From Bettongia penicillata ogilbyi (lineage: Eukaryota > Chordata > Mammalia > Diprotodontia > Potoroidae), in contig JAJHZJ010000008.1 in the NCBI GenBank assembly GCA_023548195.1, positions 2,132,232-2,196,231 of the forward strand: DNA of 64,000 nt. Direction: 5' to 3'. The notes below the pieces were generated by a model. It had not been told where the DNA came from, made no database searches, and was given only the letters and a program-made list of their open reading frames with translations. The position numbers and the translations under genes were made by a program. Positions 45,293 through 57,107 of this stretch are shown piece after piece. How positions within the stretch are numbered: position 1 is the first letter of the stretch; every line of letters starts with the position of its first letter.

Positions 45293-47222
45293 CACATGCA
45301 AGTGATAATTTTCATAATCCGTTCAACGAGGCAGAGAATTCTGGGATAACATTTCCAGTATTAAGAGTTGAATATTAGCAACTAAACTTTTCTTTTTGTT
45401 GTTTTAAAAGGCAGTAGTTTTAAGCTTTTGATTCAAATGCATAAAGCTACCAATAATATGCATCCATAAATAAGCAAGCTTTATTTGTTTTTGTAAAGGC
45501 ATTGAAAGGCACTGATATATAGAATGGTTTTTCAAATTTAACTCTTTCCATTAAGAACACTTGAAGAAGTCAATATAGAGTTGAGTGCTAAAAATTCAGA
45601 ATAATGAGCTGGAGAAATGGAATGTATTAAGCCATCATTCAGGCAGCTTATATTTATGGAACTGTTCATGTTCAAAATCAAAACATTACTGTTAGTGATT
45701 GAGCTAGGCTAACATTAACTATTTCCTTGTGTGAAGGCACAGCGAAGACAGTTACTTGGAGTGGCATTTTCATCCAGCATGCATAAAGCAAAATTAAATT
45801 TGAGAAATAGTTATTGTCCAGTAAGCTTCTAGCGAACAAGAAGTCTCCGTGTCATTCTTAATCATGGAGTGATATGACATATATGAGCATTTAATAAATA
45901 TTTTAAGGTTATGATAATTGGCAGACATTATCAGTTTCATCACAGACATCAAGGAGATGATAGCCCCTGAACATAGCTACTTTTCATCTCATGAGCTCAC
46001 CTCCTCAGGATTTCTTGATATTCTGGGAAAATTTATGCTCCTCTGCAGATTTGACTAATAGTAGGAAGACCTCTTCTGATCTCTCTAGGGATGTTCCACT
46101 GAGATGTTATCAAATTAGAAACAGTGTCACTAAAACTTTTTTCCTCTATATTCTTCAGTGACTTTATGTCTGCACCCAAATCCTTGTAGGAATTGTCCTC
46201 CAAATGTAAAACCCCATAGGAACTGGTTCTATTTTCACCAGTTCTATAATCCTTTTTCCTCCCCCACTCCATTCATCCCATATCTTATATTTCTGGGTAA
46301 AATATTATTAAATCGTGGTAATTGAATATATACAAATACAGCATTGTGATAATTAAATATAGGGTGAATTAAATAGACATGATTCGTCTCTGGACCTATA
46401 GAAACTCTTGTTCCAAAAAAAAAAGACAAGATTGAAGATATGCATAGATGTAAATGTAGAAAGTAATACTATTTTGAAGGTGTGATGAGTCTGAACATAC
46501 ATAGGCAAGGCTGCGTGCCAAGCAAACAAAAACAAATCATATTAAGTTGTGACTGGGATTGCTATGTTCTCAGGAATGAAGTTGTGACAGAAACTCACAA
46601 ATAAAGACTTGTAACAGGGAGGATTGTTGGAGCTGGAGATGCAAAGTTGGCCTCTTGCTAGGAGACCTGAGCTGTGCTTTGCTCAGATGACGCAACAATA
46701 GTTTATTGGGTTCACCTCAGTAATGCCCACTGAGCATCCTGGGAGATTTCATTGCTGAACAGGCTATAAGAGGAGCTAGGAGACTATGTCTCTTTTTTTT
46801 AGATATATCCATCAGTCTTCCTTGGACTTCCAGCAAAATGTAGTGGGGATGGGATTTCTCTCTTTTCCCTTTACTCCCTGCCACTCATTCCCCTCCCACA
46901 CCCTTCTAGCAATGGCATCTGTGAGCTTGTGACAGCTAGAACATTACTTTGGATGGGATTATAGGTCATTATCCTCTGTCCAAAGAAAAAAGCAGAATGC
47001 AAGAGAAAGCTATAAGAGACTCAGGGACATATTCTTGCTACCATGTACCCATAATCACCATTGCCATTGGGGGATTGAGTATTTTTCAAGCTTTTCTCTG
47101 GATCCCACATGTAAAACCATCAGCTTAGATTAAGGAATTCTCTCCCCAACTTGCTAGAAATCCAAAGGAGATAAAACTCTGAGTATCATCAGAAGTATGC
47201 CCAAAATTCTATAGATCATCCC
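45293..47222. other. Mostly unique sequence
   Basis: No repeat I can name securely. 46561-46800 has an 'acaaataaagacttgtaaca' polyadenylation-like stretch and a 'ggctataagaggagc' TATA-like string. This faintly recalls an old LTR or promoter, but no paired LTR or TG...CA boundary is visible. Confidence 0.35.
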
Positions 47223-47223
47223 T

Positions 47224-47276
47224 GTTATCAGGCAGTCAGTCAATATGTATTAAGTACCTACTGTGTGCTATGTGCA
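47224..47276 (-). repeat. L2 3' terminus, antisense
   Basis: 'cagtcagtcaatatgtatta', 'agtacctactgtgtgctatg'. Confidence 0.7.
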
Positions 47277-47282
47277 CATATG

Positions 47283-47352
47283 TTATTGACATATAGACGA
47301 CATCTATTTATGCATATACACACATATTATATATATATATAATATATATTGG
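47283..47352. repeat. AT-rich microsatellite
   Basis: atgcatatacacacatatta, tatatatatatataatatat. Confidence 0.8.
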
Positions 47353-47711
47353 TGGAGTCATGCTTTTGTGATAGCTCTCATTTCAGGGATCTAGTCTTGT
47401 GATATCATCAGAACAGAGAGATCTTAAAGAGCATTCTGCCACTAACAATCATCATTTTTTCTCCATAACCTGTAGTCTTACAGAATTTATTTGGGGACTT
47501 TGACAGTTTAAGGGACTTGACCAGGGCCACGTAAACATATTCTCTATAGTCTCTATAGACTATAGTCTCTCGATTTTCTATGCCTTACTTCTTCTCCTTG
47601 TGACATCTTAATAAATATAAATGGCTATATGAAAACGTGCCTAAACTAGCCAGAATAGAATAAAGGTGAAATAAGATAAACCAGGGTGATCGAATCTCAC
47701 AACATTCCTGA

Positions 47712-47872
47712 AATCATATAGTCATAGATTAAGACTTAGGAAGCTGAGAGACCATATAATATGATTTGTCTTACAGGCAAGGAAACTAAAGCCTAGGGTA
47801 GTAAAGTGACTTATACAGGGTCGTGCAGGCAATTATCAGAGATGACGTTTGAATGTAGGTCCTTTAACTAAT
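47712..47872 (-). repeat. MIR3-like SINE, antisense
   Basis: 'atagtcatagattaagactt', 'ttacaggcaaggaaactaaa', 'gtgacttatacagggtcgtg', 'gtttgaatgtaggtccttt'. Confidence 0.75.
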
Positions 47873-49140
47873 AAAATGGTGCTTTTGCATTATAATGTTT
47901 TGCCTTGAAAATCATCGAAGTAAGGAGAGAGAAAAATACATTTTAATGTAGAGTGGAAGAGTTTTAGGGAAAAAAAGATAATATAATTAAAACTTAGGGT
48001 GAACAAAATACCTTATAGACAATTTTCAGTGAACTGTGGGAGGACACAGCTAAGTACCATTCTGTGTATTAGATAAGAACACCTAGGAGAGGGGTAGATG
48101 AAACAGATGCCTCCTTAACCATTTCCTTTGGTTGACCTTGCCCATGCTAGCTCATGGTGCCTGCAGATTAAAGGAAATAGACATCCTATAGCTGGATATG
48201 AGGCTCAACAAATTCTGTTGATTGACTCAATTGACCCCTTCATCAGCCTCTCCTTTTAAAGACAATTATGTTGTTTTCTTCTGGTGACCACTTCTGTAGG
48301 CTGGGAATACTGCATAACATCACCGTAAAGCATCTATTTTTTTTAATAGCATGTAGCAATCTTGTTCCATCCTGTTCTTTGTCTTTGAAAAGTAAAAGAG
48401 TACCAGAGTATGAAAATGCTTAACGTGAGCCTCTTCAGCCAAGATGTGTGTGGCCTCTGGCTTTCCTAATAATTGTTGTATTATGTATATGGGTCAGAAT
48501 CATAGCCCCTTTGTGTGTGAAGTGCCTTCAGATGTGTAGGACCCAGGGAGCAAGCCCTCTCTTCAGTTGGAAAGATATAATAAAATGAACCAGAAAAAGC
48601 TCTTGAAGCCTGATCCAAGAGTTATTAATACACTGAACACTCAGCTGGTGAGAAAATGGGTAAATCCAGTCACACAGGCTATACCAATAAAGGGGTGTCA
48701 CTATTTACATTAGAAGTTGAATTTTGAGGGTAAGTTAAATAACAGTATAACTTTCATCCCATTCGTCTTGGTCAAACTTGGCATGTACTGCAATGACCCT
48801 TTCTTGTCTTCCAATCCCATCTAGCAGTTCTCTTTTAAGACACAAGTAGCTGTGAAAAGAGGCATAAATTTGTAGATCACCTTAGCCGATTTCCATTGTC
48901 TTGCTCACAAAACCTCTGAGTTATTTTTAATTTTCACTCCTGCTGCTTTAGGGTTGGAATCTGTTTCCTTTTTTTCTTTCTCTGGTGCCCTTCCTGGCCC
49001 TTAAATTGTAGGCTGTGTTGAAAATCTTAAGCAAAGAATGGTCTGATACCCAGGGAAGAATAATTATCGAAAGTCTCTTCTCTTGGTGGTAGGAGTGGGG
49101 TGAAAATCAGGAGGATACTTTCCTCAAAGCCCTTTCTGCT
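47873..49140. other. Unique sequence
   Basis: No supported repeat, RNA or exon. Confidence 0.4.
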
Positions 49141-49151
49141 CACTGGGGCAC

Positions 49152-49208
49152 TATATAAGATCCTGCCCTAGCAGAGGAAAACCAACTGGTGTGCCACCCA
49201 GCTGGTTT
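49152..49208 (+). promoter_or_regulatory. TATA-like box followed by an E-box hairpin
   Basis: TATATAA at 49152-49158 in a GC-balanced setting (ggggcactatataagatcc). Twenty bases on come inverted arms AAACCAACTGG (49179-49189) and CCAGCTGGTTT (49198-49208), one mismatch, 8-base loop. No transcript evidence. It could be chance. Confidence 0.25.
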
Positions 49209-49567
49209 CGCCATAGATCTAAGGCGGTTCAGCAGCTGCAGTCAATCATTTGTTTCTCCTACGGATCATCAGAAGCACAAGCCACAATCCTAAAGGGTGT
49301 TTAAATTCACACCATTCAAAAATAGCTTGTGACTTCTGACAAAAAAAGCATTCATCTTCCATTGCACATATTCAGAGCCTGGGAGGTTATAAAGAAGCCT
49401 TTTGGCATGGGTTAAATATCTCCCCTTATCTCCTCTTGTCCTTTTGTCTTTTATTCTTGGGTATTTGTCTAATTCAGAGTAATAAAAGCTATAGATGATG
49501 AACGTGCTCTATAGAGATTTCTAGACAAAGAAATTCATAGAAAATGGAAGAGGAAAAAAGTGATTGG

Positions 49568-49844
49568 AGAATAATAGTAGCTTACATTTGTACAGCACCT
49601 ACTATGTGCCATGCACTATGCTAAGTACTTTACAAATATTATCTCGTTTAGTCCTTACAACAGCCTTGAGAGGTAGGTGCTATCATCATCCTCACCTTAC
49701 AGTTGAGAAAAATAAGGCAAATAGAGACAAAGTGCCTTGCCCAGAGTCACATAACCAGTGAATATCTAAGGTGGGGTTTGAACTTAGATCTTCCTGACTT
49801 GAGACCCAGTATTCTACCTATTATACCACCTCACTGTCTAGAAA
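49568..49844 (-). repeat. MIR, antisense, full length
   Basis: 'ataatagtagcttacatttg', 'cagcacctactatgtgccat', 'ctcgtttagtccttacaaca', 'gccttgcccagagtcacata', 'ggggtttgaacttagatctt', 'ctacctattataccacctca'. All MIR sections are in reverse order. Confidence 0.95.
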
Positions 49845-49987
49845 GAATAGGAATTACTAAAAGAGACCCTTTCTTAAATTGTTAGAGATACTTCCAAAAA
49901 TAAGCTTCTTGTCATATATCAACAGTGCTGATTCAGTTCAGTAGAAACCTGAATTCACAACCCAGTGTTGACTCACTGGTAGTATAA

Positions 49988-50172
49988 AGGTGGGTATCTC
50001 CCACCTCTGAACCTTTGTATTGGCTGCCCATAGCTACCTCCACACCTCTGTTCCCTAGAATCCTTTATTGCATTAAAGGCTTATCTCAGGTATCACCTGT
50101 CATGGGAAATTTTTTCTAACTTTCTATGTCTGTCAGTGCTGTCTCCTTCCTTAAATTAACTTGTATTTGCCT
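49988..50172 (+). repeat. L2 fragment, sense
   Basis: 'ctcccacctctgaacctttg', 'tattggctgcccatagctac', 'ggcttatctcaggtatcacc'. Confidence 0.7.
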
Positions 50173-50186
50173 ATCAGTGGAAATGT

Positions 50187-50337
50187 TGAAGAAAGGAAGG
50201 AAGGAAGAAAAGAAAGAAGGAAGTAAAGGAGAAAGAAAGAGAGGAAGGAGAAAGGGAAGGAGATAGGAAAAGAAGAAAGGAGAGAAATAAGAAGGAAAGG
50301 AAGGAGTGAGGGAGGAAGAGAGAGAAGGAAGGATCAG
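50187..50337. repeat. (GAAG/GGAA)n polypurine tract
   Basis: gaaaggaaggaaggaagaaa, then gagaaagaaagagaggaagg and so on. The reverse strand gives Ser/Phe/Leu/Pro low-complexity frames. Confidence 0.95.
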
Positions 50338-50928
50338 GAGAGTTCCTGCCTTCGAGGAGCTTCTGATAAATCTTTGCAAATGCCTTTAGTTAATGTAACA
50401 TGTTCACTTGTGATAAATGAACTATTTCCCTGATCTTTAAGAAAACATGGTAGATAATTTCATTAGTGTGGTAATGTGGGAAGTATGAGTTAGGGACTAT
50501 CCTAGATTATGTATGTTTAAATGATTGTTAAATGGAGAACGATAAGCCTGATTTAATGTACCATTACTTAGTGCCACCAAGTACTAACTATGGATTTGGG
50601 AGACAGTCATTAGTTTTCTTTTCTTTTTGCTTCTTTTTCAAAATCACAGACTCTGAATCCTCTGTTCAAGCTAAGACAAGTAAGTATCCTGGGTAGTGAG
50701 TTAGCCTGGGACAAGTGAGGGCACATTTATGGAGATTTATTGTAGTCTTTGATTCACAAAGGTGACATCAGAGTCAAACTACTGCATGACTGAATTGTGT
50801 CTTCAAGTGCACAGGTCAATGTGAGATCGAGTGATGTCTGTAATAAGCATATGTGAAGTCTATAGTGGTTTTTCACGTAGCTGGTGTGCTGTTTGGAAAT
50901 CTGCTTGCTAGAGTCAGAGACAATCTGT
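50338..50928. other. Unique sequence
   Basis: No supported feature. Confidence 0.4.
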
Positions 50929-50929
50929 T

Positions 50930-51145
50930 ACAGTCCATAGAGCCTTGGACTTGGCTCCAGGAAATTCTCAGCTCAGATCCCTTGTTAGCTGTGTGACCAC
51001 AGCTTGCTTACTGAACCTCTCTGAAGTGGAATACCTCTAGCATTACCTCACTGTGTGACTTTGAGGATCACATAAGGCTGTGTATGTGAAGCGCTATGCA
51101 AACCTTCAGAGCCTATAAAAATGTCAGCTATTATTATTTATGGTT
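50930..51145 (+). repeat. MIR, sense
   Basis: 'catagagccttggacttggc', 'gttagctgtgtgaccacagc', 'gaggatcacataaggctgtg', 'gtgaagcgctatgcaaacct'. Confidence 0.8.
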
Positions 51146-51417
51146 GGCTGGGAGCCCAAAAGAACAACTCAGTATCTCAGAGCGGCATGCCAGGCTGAGT
51201 CTGTCAGCCAGCCGCTGTTGTTTACAGCTATGACTCATGGCTGGAGGCTGTGTTTCGGTGAATCCTTGATGTGTTTTCTCTTGCCCTCACCATTGAGATT
51301 TGCCCTCGGTTCAGTTTACCGTACCACAGCTGCCTGAGTATCTTGCTATGAACGTTCTTTGTTTGGCCACAGAGTAGTGTTGACGTGATCACAGCCCTTC
51401 TAGTAAGAAAGTGAATG

Positions 51418-51542
51418 ATAGTATCATGGATCCATAGATCTGGGCAAGGAGGCCATCTAGTACAACTCCTTTATATATATATATATATACACAAAGGAAA
51501 CTGAGGTCCAGAGACTTGCCTAACATTTGCAACTACTTTCCA
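51418..51542 (-). repeat. MIR3-like SINE, antisense, with internal (TA)n
   Basis: 'gatccatagatctgggcaag', 'gaggccatctagtacaactc', then a TA microsatellite (51472-51489), then 'aaaggaaactgaggtccaga'. The TA run replaces the normal 'attttacagatg' segment. Confidence 0.75.
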
Positions 51543-51712
51543 GAGTTGTTGTAAGATTCAGTTGAGAAGATAGAGTTCTGTGTAGATAAATCTATATATC
51601 TGTACCACATTAGAGGTCTCAAGCATGTACAAATATCTAGCTATAGATAGATAGATCTCTTATCACTTTAAAAAACCTTAAAGTGCTATATAAATGTTAT
51701 TATTAATTATTA
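51543..51712 (+). repeat. MIR 3' half, sense
   Basis: 'cagagttgttgtaagattca' and 'taaagtgctatataaatgtt', with a GATA-rich stretch (51635-51655) inserted between. Confidence 0.6.
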
Positions 51713-52099
51713 TTTCACTAAGAACCACAATGCAGAGGCTAGTGTTTTGAGTTCCTGCTCCTCTAGTATTCCTTTTGAATGCTTATACCTATGGGAATTC
51801 AAGGTGGCACTTTGTCCAGAGTGGTATTATAGCAGGACTAGACTATCAGATTGAAAGTCTATTCATAGTATCATAGAAACTCAAAGTCAGATGCAGATCA
51901 CAGAAGCCAACCCCTAAATAAATATAGTAAGTGACATTTATATGGCTCTACCCAGAGCATGTATACCTACAGCATGATCACTGACAAGTGGTTGTCAAGC
52001 ATCTGCTTGAGAATTCTGGTGCAGTAGAAACTCACATACATTTTTTTTCTTGTGTTAAGCTGAAATCTTTCTACCCATATCTTCTACCCCTTGGCATTG

Positions 52100-52204
52100 A
52101 TTCTACTTTATCTGGAAGGAGGGATTTTTTGTCCTTGTATCCCCAAAACCTAGTTCAATGCCTGGCATCCAGTAATAGGTGTTTAATAAATCCTTGTTAA
52201 AGAA
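52100..52204 (+). repeat. L2 3' terminus, sense
   Basis: 'gtccttgtatccccaaaacc', 'ttcaatgcctggcatccagt', 'ggtgtttaataaatccttgt'. Confidence 0.9.
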
Positions 52205-52389
52205 ATGGGGGAAATATTACCCTTACAAAATGTGACAGTCAGAGCTAAGAGTAATACCCCAGAAGTGGTCACAAAAGGATACTATACAACTATAAATATA
52301 GTTTTAGCATATGATCACATCAGATTTCCAGCTTGTCCCATTATATTGATGATTCATGGAGTTTGCAGTCCACGAAATCCTCCAGGATT

Positions 52390-53062
52390 TTTTTAAAAAT
52401 AAATTTTTATTGATATATTTTGTTTTTACATTGCCATACTTCCCAGTGTATCCCTTCCCTCCCCAAGAGAGTCATCATTTATTTAAAAAGGATAAAGTAG
52501 AGGAAATATTTTCAGCAGAGAAGAACTCACTTTTAAAAACTCTTGCATTATATTCAGTCTTGCATATTATCCCACTCAACACTACCACCATTTCTGCAAA
52601 GAGGCAGGCAAACTCCCTGCTCCACATAGCTTTTCTTTGAGGTTGAGGTTATGATCATCATAAGGTCTAACCACTCAGGTGTTTTGTTGTTTTCTTCCAT
52701 TTACATTGTTATTGTATTTTTCCCTGTAATAATTTTCTGCATTGCTTATAGCATGCTAATATTTCATTACATTCATGTAATACATCTTTTTTAGCCAGTC
52801 CTCAATTGCTGTGCAACGGTTTTTTTTTTCTTAATAAGTCTTTGCTACAATTAAAAAGGCTGTCATAAATATTTTTGTGTATGATCTTTCTTTCTGATCA
52901 TTAATCTCTTTGGGTATATGCTTAGCTTTAGGATCTGTGGCTCAAATGGATATTTAATCCATTTTCTCACATAATTCCAAATACTTCTCCAGAATGGCTG
53001 GAACAATTCATAACTCCAACAGTACGTGAATGTAGGAGTACATTAATGTTCGTTAATGTTTT
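52390..53062 (-). repeat. L1 3' end, antisense (older subfamily)
   Basis: 'gtcctcaattgctgtgcaac' (52797), 'aaggctgtcataaatatttt' (52855), 'atctctttgggtatatgctt' and 'cttctccagaatggctggaa' (52984) follow the reversed L1 end. The A/T-rich start at 52392 marks the old poly-A. No intact frame. Confidence 0.85.
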
Positions 53063-53099
53063 GCTTCCTAAAGCAAAATCAGCTGCTCCTTTTAGAACA

Positions 53100-53472
53100 T
53101 GAACTCCTTTCTATCACATCTCTTAATATATTCTAAGGCTAAATTCTGTTAACCCAACTGTAGAACTTCACATTTGCTTCTATCAAATTTTATCTTTCTA
53201 GCTTTAGCTCATTCTTGAAGTCTGTAATCCTTTTGGGATCCCAGGTCTGTCAGCTGAATCTCAATTTCTTTATCTGTAAAATGTGATCAGTTATACTTGA
53301 CAAGGTCTGTTGTGAGGACTGTTATGGCTCCCTTCTGATTTTTTATCTTCAGTAAATTTGAAGAGCATACTCTATGTGCCTTCACTGAAGTTTTTTTTTT
53401 AAATACAATTAAACAAAATAGAGCCAAGGACAGAGTAACTGGAGCACTCTGCAAAACACTGCCCTCTGTTAG
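53100..53472 (-). repeat. Possible CR1/L3-like LINE fragment with a MIR inside
   Basis: 'agaacttcacatttgcttct', 'atcaaattttatctttctag' and 'gtaatccttttgggatccca' before, and 'caaaatagagccaaggacag' after. These resemble reversed CR1/L3-type RT-region repeats. A sense MIR piece lies at about 53240-53332 ('tctcaatttctttatctgta', 'gtctgttgtgaggactgtta'). Orientation and family are tentative. Confidence 0.4.
53459..53472 (-). promoter_or_regulatory. Weak CTCF-like site, reverse orientation
   Basis: CTGCCCTCTGTTAG is a partial reverse match to the CTCF core. It is weaker than the site at 14391. Confidence 0.25.
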
Positions 53473-53474
53473 TT

Positions 53475-53642
53475 ATAGGATCACAGATTTAGTTCAGCCT
53501 TCCCATTTTACATATGAAGAAAGTAAGGCTGAAAGAAATCAAGAATTTTTCCAAGTTTCTACTACTAGTAAATGTTCTAGATAGGTTTTAAACCCAGGGT
53601 TTTCAAGGCCAGTATTCTAACCATTACACTATGCCTTTAGTC
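53475..53642 (-). repeat. MIR, antisense
   Basis: 'ggatcacagatttagttcag', 'cccattttacatatgaagaa', 'ttaaacccagggttttcaag', 'gtattctaaccattacacta'. Confidence 0.8.
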
Positions 53643-53847
53643 TAGTTATTGACTTGACTCCACATATTTTTCCATTTTTGCCCATGGGTATAACATTAGA
53701 TAATGTGTAAAATGTCTGCTAACATTTAAGTAAGTTTTATCCGCAGAGTTCCTATGATATGCAAGGCTACTAACCGTTTTCCAAAGGGTAACAAGATTAG
53801 TCAGGCATATTATTTTGCTGATGAATTTTCATAATAGTACTCACAGA

Positions 53848-55642
53848 TAAGTCAGTCAGTAAACATTTATTAAGCACTTTCTATATCCCAGGAACCATGC
53901 TAAGTTCTGGAGATACAACAAAAGCAAAAGTCTGCTGCTGAAGAGCTCACAATCTAATTGGGTCAACGACATGCAAATAACTATAAAAATCTATATACAA
54001 GATAAATTGGAAATAATCGTCAGTGTGAAGAATTAAGAGGAATTTGGAAAGGCTTTTCCCCGTAGAAGGAGGGATTTTAGCTGAGACTTGAAGGAAGTCA
54101 GATTTAGAAATGAGAAAAGAATTTTGTGCATGAGGGGCAGCCAGTAACAATGCCTATGGTCATGAGGTGAAATGTCATGTTTAGTTCACAACAAGAAAGA
54201 GGATGTCACTGGATAAAAAGAGGGCCAAGGTACAGTGGGTAAGGTGTAAGAAGACCTTAAGGGTTGAGGAAAAAACAGGTCATGAGGGTTTTGAATGCCA
54301 AACAAAGGATAATATATTAGATTCTGGGGATGATAGGGAACCACTATAGTTGATGCAGTATGGAGGGTGACACAGTTAGAACTGTGCTTTAGGAAGTTGA
54401 CTTTGATGGCTAAATGAGGAATCAACTGGGTGGAAGAGAGTCTGGTGACAGGAAGATAAACTAGTATTCAATTACACTATTCCAAACATAAGATGATAAG
54501 GGCTTATTACTAGAAAGAAGAGGATATAAACAAGAAATGGTAAAAAAAAAATCACCAGACCTTGACAAAAGATTGGATGTAGGGATGGCGGGGTGAGAGA
54601 AAGTAAGGAGCTAAGGGTAATGCCTACGTCTGGAATTTAGGTGACTAGGAAGTTGGTGATATCCTCGGTAGTCATAGGGAAGTTTGGAAAGGGGGAGGAT
54701 TTGGGAAGAAAATGAGTTCATATTTGGACATTTTGAATTTAAGAGGTCTGTGAGACATTCAGTTTAAGATGTCCAGCAGACAAATGGCTAATATCCAATA
54801 AGCATTTGAAGATGTGAGACTGGAGGTCAACCAAGATATTAGGGTTAGATAAGTGTATCTGAGAATCATCAGTGCATATATAACCATTGAATCCATGGGA
54901 GTCAGAGAAATCACCAAGTGAAATAGTATCATGGGAGAACACAAGAGGGACCAGGATGGATGCTGTCAAAGAGACAGAGAATGAGCATTCAGGTTAAGTA
55001 GGAGGAGAAATGGGAAAACAATGTCACAAAAACCTAGGAAGAAGACAGTATTGAGTAGAAGATGGTGACTGACGATCACAGAAAGTGCAGAGAGGCCAAG
55101 AAAAAGTCATTAGATTTAGCAATTAAGACATTGTTAATAACTTTGGAGAGAGCAGATGAGATTAGAAGTCAGAACCATAGAGAGTTAAGAACAGAGTGAG
55201 AAGAAAGAAAGTAGACACCTATCATAGATAAGCTTCTCAAAGAGTTGAGTCACAAAAAGTCAGGAGACATATGGGACCATAGTTGGCTTGGATGGATGGA
55301 TCAAAGGAAGGATTTTTGAGGACTGAAAAGACATGGGCATGTTTTTAGCCAATAGGGGAGCAGCCAGGAAAGAGGGATAAATGAAAGAGGAATAAGAAAG
55401 TAGGGATAGCAGGGCATTCTATTGGAGAAAGTGGCACCAATTATGATCATTTGTACATGGGTTACCCTTGTTAGAAAGGAGGCCACTTCATCTGAGATAG
55501 GAATGAAAAAGGAGATAGTGCAGAAGGCATCTGGGTGATGTGATGTGAGGAGAAGAGGGAGTTCTCGACTAATGGCATCATTTTTTTCAGAAATATATGT
55601 GGCAAGGTTCTCAGCTAAAAGGTTGCGGGAAAGTGGATCATC
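53848..55642 (-). pseudogene. L2 LINE, 5'-truncated ~1.8 kb, with decayed reverse transcriptase
   Basis: Reading right to left this is L2 ORF2 followed by the 3' UTR and terminus. The terminus (53849-53950) has 'aaacatttattaagcacttt', 'ccatgctaagttctggagat' and 'gaagagctcacaatctaatt'. The 3' UTR includes 'gggttttgaatgccaaacaa'. In the coding part, the minus frame 54739-54969 reads SILVPLVFS... DFSDSHGFNGYICTDDSQIHLS... CLLDIS... HLKLNVSQT. It aligns with the RT palm of L2 ('GSVLGPLLFS... YADDSQIYIS... CLLDIS... HLKLNMSKT'), where the catalytic YADD has become CTDD (near 54865-54876). The minus frame 55301-55486 keeps LPYWLKTCPCLFSPQKSFL, upstream RT sequence. Stops and frameshifts separate the pieces. 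It is the longest LINE2 relic in the window and is inactive. Confidence 0.85.
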
Positions 55643-56424
55643 CTTGCTCTTTCCAAGTACTTACAAACTATCCCTTATCTGTTACAAAGTTTTTTTTTTT
55701 TCAGGAATGAGGTCAAGTTCCCTGGTCTTTGAGTTGTCTGCATTTCTTTTCAAAACCTGAAACAGTAGTTGCCAACATGTAGTATAGATGTATTAACTCC
55801 CATTCTTCCATTCATGATGATTTTTTCAGACATTCTTACAGTGGCTAAGTCATTACCTTTACCCTCAGATGTTTTCTTTCCAGGTCTGATCTTTGGAAAT
55901 CACTGAATTCCCTTACAGATTACTGGTCTGAATTATCATCAATAACATAACAATCATCAATAATTATTATTAAATTGTTAAAAGCAATTTTTAGTCTATC
56001 CTCAGTCTGAAGCAGAGAAGAAAAGCAGAAATCAAATAATTGCATCGTCTCTTTTTTTTCAAAAAATTGCCATCTCCTCTTAAGCATCCATTAACATCTT
56101 TGCAAATGCCCCAAACATAGGTTAAATAGATGTTCTTTAATCCTCATTTCTGTCTCCACATAGCTGAAAAGCCCTTCTTTGTTGTCTTTTGAATTTATTG
56201 CAGGTCTTAGTTTTTCCTGACTCCTAATATGTTACTGATTTTTTAGTTTTACTGATTCTCATTATGTTTCCTTTTAATCTATAGTACTTGTTGGTACTCA
56301 GTGTATCACGAAGGCAATATTCACAGCACCAATGGTGACTATGAATACACCAGCATCGTTCTGAATTGTAAAGTATAGCAGACTCTCCATATAGAAGGCA
56401 GAAGAAAAACATTGATTTAAACAC
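55643..56424. other. Unique AT-rich sequence
   Basis: No assignable feature. Short T-runs at 55688 and 56051. Confidence 0.4.
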
Positions 56425-56425
56425 C

Positions 56426-56480
56426 AGAAAGCCAAATCCCACCTTAGAAAGCCAAATCCCAACACTAGAAAATCAAATCC
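56426..56480. repeat. Short tandem repeat, three ~20-bp units
   Basis: AGAAAGCCAAATCCC at 56426-56440 and 56446-56460, then the variant AGAAAATCAAATCC at 56467-56480, with 5-6 base spacers. Confidence 0.85.
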
Positions 56481-56852
56481 ATCATAGCAACAAAGAAATC
56501 TGTACACAATAACAATGCAGATGGCACAGCCATCCCCAATTCTTCCCTCTATTAGGCTTCATATAAACCAGATCCCTTAAACAAAATCACAAACAAGCTC
56601 TTCCTCTCATGCTAGTTGCTGCCTGCTCTCTCTCTTTTCCATCACTGACTCATTTCCTGCTCTATGCCTTCCTGCCCGACCTGTTCAGCAAACTCCTCCC
56701 ACCAAAGGCTCAATATGACTCAGACTTCCATGTGACATGAACATATTAATGAATGGGAAAGATCTTCCCATTTAAATTACTGTTATACCCGGGTGTATAT
56801 CAGATATAATGGAAAAGGAAAATGATAAATTCATAGGGGAGGGAACTCTGCC

Positions 56853-57107
56853 ATTATAATAATAAGGATAATAGCTAGCTTTCATGTAACTTTAGGTTTG
56901 AAAACACTTTACAAATAATACCTCATTTAATTCTTTCAACAATCCTCAATTGTAGGTTTTGTTATTATCCCAGTTTTACAGATAGGGAAACAGACTAACA
57001 GAGGTTAAGGGATTTGCTCAGGATCAAAAATCTAGGAAGTGTTGGAGCCTGGATCTGAACTCAGTTCTTCCTGACTTTGGGCTGATGTTCTATCCACCTA
57101 GTCTAAG
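56853..57107 (-). repeat. MIR, antisense, full length
   Basis: 'ataatagctagctttcatgt', 'aaaacactttacaaataata', 'attatcccagttttacagat', 'taacagaggttaagggattt', 'gatctgaactcagttcttcc', 'ctatccacctagtctaagag'. Confidence 0.93.

Noticed and set aside
46561..46800. Solo LTR of an endogenous retrovirus
   Set aside because: There is a polyadenylation-like AATAAA and a TATA-like string, but no TG...CA boundaries, no flanking duplication and no second LTR or internal sequence.
56426..56480. CRISPR-like array
   Set aside because: Only three imperfect 15-base units with 5-6 base spacers in a vertebrate genome. This is an ordinary tandem repeat.
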